Below are positions 24,128-31,718 of a stretch of 64,000 nucleotides of DNA, in pieces. The notes beneath the pieces were generated by a model. The model was not told the origin of the DNA. It did not search any database and saw only the letters and a program-made list of their open reading frames with translations. Made by a program: the position numbers and the translations under genes. Numbering within the stretch: the first letter of the stretch is position 1; the number at the start of each line of letters is the position of its first letter. Origin of the DNA: an uncultured Ruminococcus sp. (GTDB lineage Bacteria; Bacillota; Clostridia; Oscillospirales; Ruminococcaceae). The stretch spans positions 506,655 through 570,654 of the forward strand of contig NZ_CAKSNX010000001.1 of assembly GCF_934476685.1 (NCBI RefSeq), read 5' to 3'.

Positions 24128-27100
24128 ATGAACACTCAATGTAACGAAAAATCATATATGAAATACCATGAAGATACTCAGACCCTCCACGTTGGAACGC
24201 TGTCGCCACACGCATACTTTGTGCCGTTCAGAGCAGAGCAGAGAGTATCGGACGAGAGAGCAGATTCAGAGCTTTTTGAGCTGCTTAACGGCGAATGGGA
24301 TTTTGACTATTACGAGTCAGTTTTCGACCTCCCCGAAAATTTCACCGACCGTTCAGAAGATCCGCCGAAAGGCAGTATAGCTGTGCCGTCAAACTGGCAG
24401 CTTAAAGGGTACGATAAGCCTCAGTATACAAACGTCAGATATCCTATACCATTCGATCCCCCGTATGTCCCCGACGAGAACCCTGTGGGTCTGTATCGCA
24501 GAAAATATGCCTATCATGCGGACGGACTTAAAAGACATCTTGTGTTCGAGGGCGTTGACTCCTGCCTGTATCTTTATGTGAATGGAAATTTTGTGGGATA
24601 TTCTCAGGTTTCCCATTGCATAAGCGAGTTCGACGTTACCGCTTTTCTTAAAGAGGGCGAAAATGAGATAGCCTGCGCCGTACTTAAATATTGCGACGGA
24701 ACTTACCTTGAAGATCAGGATAAGTGGAGAATGTCGGGGATTTTCCGTGACGTTTATATGCTCTCCAGAGCGGAGGGCGGCGTAGAGGACTATACCGTCA
24801 CAACGAAAATATCCGCTGACGAAAAGACCGCCGTAGTTTCTGTTAAGGTAAAGACGGAGCAGGGCTGTTCAGCCGTTATTTATGCCCCGAATGGTGATAA
24901 AATAGCAGAGGGAGATACTGACGGAGCGGGGATATTCTCCGCCGATGTAAAAGACCCACAGCTGTGGAATGCGGAAAATCCTGTGCTTTACCGCCTCGAA
25001 ATCTTCTGCGCAGGCGAGGTCATAAGCGAAAATGTGGGCATAAGGGAGATATCCATTGAGGACGGAGTTGTAAAAATAAATCATACCCCTATAAAATTCA
25101 GAGGTGTGAACCGCCATGATTCCTACCCCGACACAGGCTTCTATGCCCCTGTGGAGAAGATGAAAAAAGACCTTGAGCTTATGAAGTCGCTGAACGTCAA
25201 CGCTGTCCGCACCTCTCATTATCCAAATGCGCCTGAGTTTTATCAGCTGTGCGACAAAATGGGATTTTACGTTGTAGATGAAGCCGATATCGAAACCCAC
25301 GGCTGTGCGGACGTATACAATACCTTTGAGTGGAAGGATTATAACGGAATTGCGCTTATTGCAGGCGACAAGCGTTTTGAAAAGGCTATTGCCGACAGAC
25401 ACGAAAGACTTGTGAAAAGGGATATAAACCGCCCATCTGTTGTTATATGGTCGCTGGGCAACGAAAGCGGCTACGGCGACAATTTCCGCAAGTCGGCAAA
25501 GTTCGTTAGATCCCTCGACAGCACAAGACCTGTTCACTATGAAAGCAGACAGAAACTCGATGACGGAAATGACCGAGATCTTGACTTCGTTTCTGTAATG
25601 TATTGGGATACGGACTATGTAAAATTTTATCCCGAAAGCGAAAAAGAGGCTTACGGCAGACCGCTTATGCTCTGCGAATACTGCCACGCTATGGGCAACG
25701 GTCCTGGAGATCTTGAAGACTACTGGCAGGAGATATACGCAAACGCAAATGTCTGCGGCGGCTTTGTGTGGGAGTGGTGCGACCACGGCATATATACAGG
25801 AAAGACCGATGACGGCAGGGAAAAGTATTTCTACGGCGGAGATTTCGGAGAAGTTGTCCATGACGGAAACTTCTGTATGGACGGACTTGTCTACCCCGAC
25901 AGAACCCTCCATACCGGAGCAATGGAGATGAAAAACGTCTACCGCCCTATAAGAGCGTCAAAAAATGACGGCGGTTTCACTTTTGAAAACAAGCTTGCTT
26001 TCACTCATATCAGCAGTGAAAACGGCTGGGAGTGCAGATATGTTGTCAGACGTGATACAAAGATAATTTGCGAGGGCAAAATATCCATTGATATAAAACC
26101 TATGTGTGCGCAGACAGCGGACATTGCTTTGCCCGAAATGGCTGACGGACATATCACAGTTGATTTTGATTACTACAAAAACGGCGAAAACGTGGGATTT
26201 GACCAGATAGAACTTTGCAATGTAAAGCGTGAACATATCCCGAACAAAAACGGTTGTACGCTGACCGAGAACAGCAGAGAGTATATAGTAAGCTCAGATA
26301 ATATGACAGTTTCCGTTTCAAAGCGCAGCGGTATGATATCTCAGATAGAAAAGAACGGTGTAAAGCTGCTTGAAAAGCCTGCCCGGCTGAATATGTTCAG
26401 AGCGCCTACGGATAATGATATCACGGCGAAAAACGATTGGTTCAAGGTCTATCTCGATAAGGCGAAAATAAAGCTTTATTCGCTGTCGGCGGAGGAAAAC
26501 TGCAGAGAAAATAAGACAGTTAAGATAACGGCAGAGCTGTCCCTCGGCTATGCGGTCTATGAGCCTATGGCAAGGGTAAAGCTTACCTACGAATTTTTCG
26601 GCGGTGAGTTCAGTCTGTCTGCCGAGGTGGATATACACGAAAAGCTTAAATTCCTGCCTAGGTTCGGCGTGAGATTTTTCACCGCAAAACAGCTTGACGG
26701 CATTGAGTATGCAGGATATGGCGAAAACGAAAGCTATATCGACAAGCACCGCTCATGTAAATTTGGCAGATACGTTTCCGATGTACATTCGCAGCACGAG
26801 GACTATATCCGCCCGCAGGAAAACGGCTCTCATTTCGGCACGGAGTATGTTAAGATATTCAGTTCTTCTGCCCAGCTTGAAGTGCTTTCTGATATGGACT
26901 TTTCGTTCAACTTCTCGCCATACACGCAGGAAGCTCTCACAAATGCAAAGCATAACTGGGAGCTTGAAGAGGGCGAAAGCAACGTCCTCTGCGTTGACTA
27001 TAAGATGTCGGGAGTAGGCTCAAATTCCTGCGGCCCTGAACTGAAAGAGAAGTACAGACTCTCCGAAAAGCATTTTGCATTTACATTCTTTATCCGCTAA
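24128..27100 (+). CDS. lacZ: Beta-galactosidase, glycoside hydrolase family 2
   Basis: Cytoplasmic enzyme (no signal peptide) of 990 aa, the LacZ-type length with five domains. The jelly-roll N-terminus shows NGEWDFDY and VPSNWQLKGYDKPQYTN; the TIM barrel carries the acid/base glutamate in IWSLGNESGYGDN (E446) and the nucleophile in LCEYCHAMGNGPGDL (E517); the C-terminal small-chain domain has the FGVRFF and GYGENESYIDKH text. RBS GAAAGGAATATAA precedes the ATG. Single-gene unit with its own promoter and a bidirectional terminator shared with the convergent cellulase gene. Substrates could be lactose or galactosides from plant glycans. Confidence 0.96.
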   Translation: MNTQCNEKSYMKYHEDTQTLHVGTLSPHAYFVPFRAEQRVSDERADSELFELLNGEWDFDYYESVFDLPENFTDRSEDPPKGSIAVPSNWQLKGYDKPQYTNVRYPIPFDPPYVPDENPVGLYRRKYAYHADGLKRHLVFEGVDSCLYLYVNGNFVGYSQVSHCISEFDVTAFLKEGENEIACAVLKYCDGTYLEDQDKWRMSGIFRDVYMLSRAEGGVEDYTVTTKISADEKTAVVSVKVKTEQGCSAVIYAPNGDKIAEGDTDGAGIFSADVKDPQLWNAENPVLYRLEIFCAGEVISENVGIREISIEDGVVKINHTPIKFRGVNRHDSYPDTGFYAPVEKMKKDLELMKSLNVNAVRTSHYPNAPEFYQLCDKMGFYVVDEADIETHGCADVYNTFEWKDYNGIALIAGDKRFEKAIADRHERLVKRDINRPSVVIWSLGNESGYGDNFRKSAKFVRSLDSTRPVHYESRQKLDDGNDRDLDFVSVMYWDTDYVKFYPESEKEAYGRPLMLCEYCHAMGNGPGDLEDYWQEIYANANVCGGFVWEWCDHGIYTGKTDDGREKYFYGGDFGEVVHDGNFCMDGLVYPDRTLHTGAMEMKNVYRPIRASKNDGGFTFENKLAFTHISSENGWECRYVVRRDTKIICEGKISIDIKPMCAQTADIALPEMADGHITVDFDYYKNGENVGFDQIELCNVKREHIPNKNGCTLTENSREYIVSSDNMTVSVSKRSGMISQIEKNGVKLLEKPARLNMFRAPTDNDITAKNDWFKVYLDKAKIKLYSLSAEENCRENKTVKITAELSLGYAVYEPMARVKLTYEFFGGEFSLSAEVDIHEKLKFLPRFGVRFFTAKQLDGIEYAGYGENESYIDKHRSCKFGRYVSDVHSQHEDYIRPQENGSHFGTEYVKIFSSSAQLEVLSDMDFSFNFSPYTQEALTNAKHNWELEEGESNVLCVDYKMSGVGSNSCGPELKEKYRLSEKHFAFTFFIR

Positions 27101-27118
27101 GACAATAAAATAACCAAT

Positions 27119-27156
27119 AAAAAACGCTGCACAGAGAATGATCTGTGCAGCGTTTT
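27119..27156. terminator. Bidirectional terminator between lacZ and the cellulase gene
   Basis: A perfect 10-bp stem CGCTGCACAG/CTGTGCAGCG with an 8-nt loop has an A run on the left and a T run on the right, so it can end transcription from both convergent genes. Confidence 0.9.
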
Positions 27157-27169
27157 GCTTGCATTTAGG

Positions 27170-28369
27170 TTATGAATTTACAACATTCTGGATAGCTTCC
27201 ATTATGCCAGGGAAGTACCATGTGCAGTCTGTTCTGTCCAGAAGACCGAAGTTTTCGCCGTCGCCGACTCTTGTGCCGTTATCCCACCATATGCATGGAA
27301 CACCGTATTCCTTTGCTGTGGTGAGGTAATCTGTAACGCACTTGATCCTGTCCTCATCGTTCATCTTGTTTACCGAGCCGAACTCGCCGATGATAACAGG
27401 AATGTCATTGTCGAGGAAATAGTACTTTATGTTCTCAAAAAGATCAGGGATAGATTTGTCATTCGGGTCATAAACATCTGTGCCTGCTGTGTCGAGAGCG
27501 AATGAGTAAGGGAGATAAGCGTGGATAGAAACTATGATCTTGTCGCTGTCCTCCGGTATCTCTAACGCCTGCATATTTGTTGCAGAAGATGATGCCGCAT
27601 AAGGTGTTACCATAAGGCAGCGGTCCGCATTGTTTCCGCCTGTGGCACGAACCGTTTCAACAAATGTCTTTGCATACTTGTTTACGATCTCTCTCGATTC
27701 GGTCGTACCTGTCCACTCAGCTCCGTCGCCCCTCAGTCTTGGCTCGTTGACACCCTCGAAAATAAGCTTTTCATTGTATCCCTTGAATCTCTCTGCGATC
27801 TGTGTCCAAAGTGCCTCAAGCTCTTTCAGATCCTCGTCAACGTCAGATTCAACAGGCATATACCATTCCTCGTGGTGTGTGTTGAGGATAACGAACATAT
27901 CGTTGTCTATGCCGTAGTTTACGATCTCCTGCACTCTGTCCATCCAAGCAGGATCAACGTTGTAGTTCTCGTCAAGGTGTGTACCCCATGAAACCGGAAG
28001 TCTGAATACGTTGAATCCGGCGTTCTTTACAGCGTCTATCATCATCTTTGTGGTGGTTATATTTCCCCAAGATGTTTCAGCGTCTATGCCGCTGCCGCCT
28101 GTTGCGTCCATTGTGTTTCCAAGATTCCAGCCTACCTTCATCTGAGCCACAAGGTCTTTTGCCGAGGTAACTGTCATAGGGTCGTTTGTGTGTGTCTTTG
28201 AAACATCTGAGCCGCTTTCTTCAGAACCTGCTGAAGATGTTCCCGATGAAGCAGCACTGTCGGCTGATGATTCGTTCTTTGAATTTGAACCGCAGGCTGT
28301 CAGCATTGACATACCCATTGTAAGCGCAAGAGCCGCTGCGAATATTTTTTTGATATTTTTGATTTTCAT
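27170..28369 (-). CDS. GH5 cellulase (endoglucanase) lipoprotein
   Basis: Cell-surface endo-beta-1,4-glucanase. A lipobox (LTACG, C26) after the signal peptide and a Ser-rich linker (~30-60) suggest anchoring to the membrane. The GH5 catalytic barrel (~70-395) shows VGWNLGNTMDAT, FRLPVSWGTHLD, TIM-barrel histidines in LNTHHEEW, the acid/base FEGVNEPRL (E209) and the nucleophile IIGEFGS (E329). It most resembles subfamily GH5_4, active on cellulose, xyloglucan or mixed-linkage glucans. No carbohydrate-binding module or dockerin is present, unlike many ruminococcal cellulases. RBS AAAGGA lies upstream of the ATG. It is 60 nt downstream of the PHP gene on the same strand. Confidence 0.93.
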   Translation of the reverse strand: MKIKNIKKIFAAALALTMGMSMLTACGSNSKNESSADSAASSGTSSAGSEESGSDVSKTHTNDPMTVTSAKDLVAQMKVGWNLGNTMDATGGSGIDAETSWGNITTTKMMIDAVKNAGFNVFRLPVSWGTHLDENYNVDPAWMDRVQEIVNYGIDNDMFVILNTHHEEWYMPVESDVDEDLKELEALWTQIAERFKGYNEKLIFEGVNEPRLRGDGAEWTGTTESREIVNKYAKTFVETVRATGGNNADRCLMVTPYAASSSATNMQALEIPEDSDKIIVSIHAYLPYSFALDTAGTDVYDPNDKSIPDLFENIKYYFLDNDIPVIIGEFGSVNKMNDEDRIKCVTDYLTTAKEYGVPCIWWDNGTRVGDGENFGLLDRTDCTWYFPGIMEAIQNVVNS

Positions 28370-28429
28370 ATTGGATATCCTTTCGTTATGTGTAATGTAT
28401 ACGATTTCATTTTGTGCAAAGCAGCTGAG

Positions 28430-29155
28430 TTATTCCTCAGCCTTTGCCGCAGGGATAATAGGTTCAAGCTCTCCATTTCTGACTATGTCGATATAATCTT
28501 CAATGGAATTTATCTCTTTTTCCGTCTGTATCCCGCTTATTCTGTCGGCAGGTACCCAAAGGTGATGATTGTCCGTTCCGCCAGTCTGAACAAAACCGAA
28601 CTGCTCAGCATACCATTTTGCCCTGTCGTTAAATGCTTCTTTGGAGTTGCCGCTGTTGTATACCTCAACGCCGTCTATCCATTTCGGCAGCAGCTTTATC
28701 TCGTGGATATACCAGTCAGCCTCACGGAATGGGTGCGCATGAACGAGTATTCCTCCTGCCTTGTGAACACGGTCTGCGAACTGATAAAAGCTTATGTCGC
28801 ATATATTGTCGTTTTCCAGCAGGAACTCTTTCCCTATGCCGTATACAAGCAGGTCAGCACCGAAGTATGAATATTCAAGCCCGAAGAACACTTTAAGACC
28901 GAGCTTTTCTCCCTCCGCCTTTGCATTTTCGTAGCCTTTCATATACTTTTCAACACGCTCTTCCCAGCTGTTGAAATGGGTTATGGCGGTGTTGCCGTTG
29001 AAAAAGTGGTCTGTGACGATAATGCCGTCATAGCCAAGCTCTTTATACCGCCTAGCCTGCTCCGCCCCCGAAGCGGAGGCGCAGGCACTGCATTCAGCGG
29101 TGTGAAGATGTGTTTCGTATCTGAATATCTTTTTTTCTGCGGTAGAGCCGTTCAT
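28430..29155 (-). CDS. PHP-domain phosphoesterase
   Basis: The polymerase-and-histidinol-phosphatase fold is recognisable from RYETHLHTAEC (HxH, ~14-24), GYDGIIVTDHFF (TDH) and later HAHPFREAD and GTDNHH metal-binding histidines. Members hydrolyse phosphoesters; the substrate here is unknown. The start is the ATG at 29155, which overlaps the stop of the cellobiose 2-epimerase gene in TAATG, with GAGGGG upstream. That overlap implies translational coupling and a linked job, perhaps sugar-phosphate or nucleotide handling during glycan use. A longer frame to 29221 would run inside the epimerase gene and is not needed. Confidence 0.85.
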   Translation of the reverse strand: MNGSTAEKKIFRYETHLHTAECSACASASGAEQARRYKELGYDGIIVTDHFFNGNTAITHFNSWEERVEKYMKGYENAKAEGEKLGLKVFFGLEYSYFGADLLVYGIGKEFLLENDNICDISFYQFADRVHKAGGILVHAHPFREADWYIHEIKLLPKWIDGVEVYNSGNSKEAFNDRAKWYAEQFGFVQTGGTDNHHLWVPADRISGIQTEKEINSIEDYIDIVRNGELEPIIPAAKAEE

Positions 29156-30324
29156 TAAAGATCTACCCCTCTGGAAATTACCTCCATGCACATTCTGCCG
29201 TTGTGGTAAGGACACTTCCATGGTCCGACGATCTCTTTCCAGTCGTGCGGCTTATGTTCAAATGATACCTCTGAGTACCACTCTGAACCCTCTCTCTTGT
29301 CGATGATATCCGACTTGATGTATTCCCAAACGCCCTTTGCAGCGTCAAGGAACTTCTTGTCACCGCCGTGCTGATAAGCGTTGATAAATCCAACTACGGA
29401 TTCAGCCTCTACCCACCAAACTCTCTTGCGGTCGATCTTGTCGTTCTCACGTTCGTTGTTGAGCGCACCGTCTTCAAGAGCGATATTGTAGATGTTGTTT
29501 GATATTTTAAGGTTCATTTCAGCAAACTGCTTTTTAAGCTCTTCATCGCCGAGAACATCGCAGGCTCTGTCCATAAGCCATGTTGCCTCGATATCGTGAC
29601 CGAATGAGTGGATATCTCCCACAAGGTCAAACTTTGTGTCGAAGAATACTTTCAGCGCATTTGTTTCAGGTGTATAAACGATATCTCTCATCTGACCAAG
29701 CTGGAATTTAAGTCTTTCAGCCACCTTTTCATTCTTGTCAGCAAGATAAAGCTCTGTGTAAGCCTCGATAAGGTGAAGGATAGCGTTCATTGTCTTGTCA
29801 GCGTGAAGTCCGTTTTCGGAAAGTGCGTCATTTGATACAAGATTCCACTTTCTGTCGAAAGCCTCCTGATAGCCGTACTCGTCAAGGGTGTTCTTCTCGA
29901 TATCGTCAAAAAGCTTGTAAGCCAGTTCAAGAGCCTTCTTGTCGCCGCTTGCTCTGTAATAGCAGGAAAGGGCATATATAGCGAAAGCGATGTTGTATGT
30001 GTGCTTCATATCGTCAGCAGGATTTCCCTTGTAGTCCATCATCCAGTAAACTCCGCCGTATTCATAGTCGATACAGTGATCCTTGATGAACTCGAATGCG
30101 TGACGTGCATAGTCCAGCAGGCTCTCGTCCTTGAGTGTAAGATAAGCGTTTGAGTAGAACCAAAGTATTCTCGAATGGAGGATAACACCCTTGTCAGCCT
30201 TCTTATCCAGCTTGAGGTCATAGCTCATAAAGCCGTAAAAGCCGCCGTTTTCCTCGTCTTTTAGCTTGTTCCAGAATGGTATGATGTGGTTTGTGAGTTC
30301 GTTTTTTACTTCTGCGATCAACAT
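29155..30324 (-). CDS. Cellobiose 2-epimerase (AGE family)
   Basis: Converts cellobiose to glucosyl-mannose, and mannobiose to mannosyl-glucose, for phosphorolysis in the ruminococcal mannan/cellulose pathway. The 389-aa protein is an (alpha/alpha)6 barrel; IPFWNKLKDEENGGFYG, GVILHSRILWF, MMDYKGNPADDMKHTYN, GHDIEATWLMDRACDVLG and GPWKCPYHNGRMCMEV follow the Ruminococcus albus enzyme almost residue for residue as I remember it, including length. The histidines in HTYN, GHDIE and PYHNGR are the expected catalytic and binding residues. RBS AAAAGGAGTAATA precedes the ATG. It is the best single clue to the host genus. Confidence 0.95.
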   Translation of the reverse strand: MLIAEVKNELTNHIIPFWNKLKDEENGGFYGFMSYDLKLDKKADKGVILHSRILWFYSNAYLTLKDESLLDYARHAFEFIKDHCIDYEYGGVYWMMDYKGNPADDMKHTYNIAFAIYALSCYYRASGDKKALELAYKLFDDIEKNTLDEYGYQEAFDRKWNLVSNDALSENGLHADKTMNAILHLIEAYTELYLADKNEKVAERLKFQLGQMRDIVYTPETNALKVFFDTKFDLVGDIHSFGHDIEATWLMDRACDVLGDEELKKQFAEMNLKISNNIYNIALEDGALNNERENDKIDRKRVWWVEAESVVGFINAYQHGGDKKFLDAAKGVWEYIKSDIIDKREGSEWYSEVSFEHKPHDWKEIVGPWKCPYHNGRMCMEVISRGVDL

Positions 30325-30357
30325 TGTCTATTACTCCTTTTAAAAATTGCCGATATT

Positions 30358-31626
30358 TTATCTGATCTTTCTTGCCTCAACGTAAAATCTCTTGTCCTCT
30401 GCGTGTCCCATTGAGAATGTCTTTCTTGGGAGAGCGCCGTCGCAAATTACCGTCGGGAAAAGCTCCTCTTTGCCCATGTCAGGCAGCAGGAATCCGACCG
30501 AGTTTTCTTTCTTTGAAAGCTCGTCCACAACGTCTGCGCCGTGGATATAATCTATCTTTCCGCCGCATTCCTTTGTATACATATCGAGAAAATTCTGTAA
30601 ACTTCCCACCGTAAGCTTTGATGTCGGATTGTGTATGTACATATCCTTGTGTACGCCCTTTTCCACCACCGTTATCTTCTGCTTTGACTCGTCCTGTGCA
30701 AGATCAAGTTCAAGCACCATTTCAGCCAGCAGCTTTTCAACGTCCACGTCTGTAACTATTCTGTGGATAGCCTCAAATTTAAGGGCAGGGGAGTGAAGAT
30801 TAACTATCTCCACCAGTGCATATCTGCAAGGCGCATTTGTCATATCCTTGTCAGGGTCAAGTCGCTTCTGCTCCTCATAATATTCCTTTGCCGTAGCAAG
30901 CGAGTGGTTTCCGTCACCCATAGCGTAAACAAGAGGATATTTTTCGTCAAGACCGTACTTTGCATTAAAGCTGTCTATATCCCCAAGCTTTTCAAGTGCG
31001 CTGATTATATTCTCCTGCGACTTTTCGTCAACGATATATCCGCTGATGTGACCGCCGTTTTTCATAAGGTCAAAATCATATACCTTTTCAAAGCTGTCCT
31101 TTTTCTCAGCCAGCGGCTCGACAACAGTCTTGTCAGTATCATCAATAAGTATCATAATGTGCGGCAGTTCGATAGGCGCACCGTTTCTTACCTTTATTCT
31201 CGGCGGTATTCTCTCTACCACCGTAGCCTCCGTCGCCCTTACAGGTGACTTTGAGCCTTTTTCGTAGTTGTACTGCTCCAGATCTATCGCACCAACGATA
31301 CCTGCTCTGAGTTCGCCGTCCGACTGTATCCTCTCCACATAGACCATAGAATTTTTGTACTCTTTGAAAGTATCGGAGTTCACATACTCCTCCATAGTCC
31401 TGTGTATCTTTTCTATCCTTTCGTCAACGTCTGACGATTCGAGGTAGACCTCAGGCAGAATAAGGTTGAGGGCAGACTTCTCATCTCCCACGATATCCTT
31501 TACATCTTCCCAGTATTCTGGTTCAGATGTGTACTGATCGCAGGCAACTACCGCCCATTTTGAAAGATCTTCGCTGCTTTTACCCTGCGGAAGAAGTATA
31601 TCCGCAGCCTTGAATGCAGTTGACAT
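30358..31626 (-). CDS. DUF1015-family protein
   Basis: A ~422-aa soluble protein with the family features ACDQYTSEPEYWEDV near the start, YVERIQSDGELRAGIVGAID, ERIPPRIKVRNGAPIELPH, MGDGNHSLATAKEYYEE and the acidic LLPDMGKEELFP near the end. DUF1015 has no function I can state firmly; its GDGNHSLATA block looks like an active-site or nucleotide-binding loop. The ATG at 31626 has AGGAG about 12 nt upstream; a TTG at 31635 is too close to that site. Only 33 nt separate it from the epimerase gene downstream, so they may be co-transcribed. Confidence 0.85.
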   Translation of the reverse strand: MSTAFKAADILLPQGKSSEDLSKWAVVACDQYTSEPEYWEDVKDIVGDEKSALNLILPEVYLESSDVDERIEKIHRTMEEYVNSDTFKEYKNSMVYVERIQSDGELRAGIVGAIDLEQYNYEKGSKSPVRATEATVVERIPPRIKVRNGAPIELPHIMILIDDTDKTVVEPLAEKKDSFEKVYDFDLMKNGGHISGYIVDEKSQENIISALEKLGDIDSFNAKYGLDEKYPLVYAMGDGNHSLATAKEYYEEQKRLDPDKDMTNAPCRYALVEIVNLHSPALKFEAIHRIVTDVDVEKLLAEMVLELDLAQDESKQKITVVEKGVHKDMYIHNPTSKLTVGSLQNFLDMYTKECGGKIDYIHGADVVDELSKKENSVGFLLPDMGKEELFPTVICDGALPRKTFSMGHAEDKRFYVEARKIR

Positions 31627-31680
31627 AGTTTCCAACAGCTCCTGTCTTTTTTATCTGAAACGTTTTCATTTCCAATATCC

Positions 31681-31708
31681 CAAAACAGGACGGTTTTATC
31701 CGTCCTGT
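31681..31708 (-). terminator. Terminator of secA
   Basis: On the minus strand ACAGGACGG-ATAAAA-CCGTCCTGT is followed by TTTTG, 10 nt after the secA stop. Confidence 0.75.
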
Positions 31709-31718
31709 CTGAATTTGT

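Noticed and set aside
24869..25912. 347-codon minus-strand frame inside lacZ
   Set aside because: Antisense of the intact GH2 gene, no recognisable motif, no ribosome binding site.
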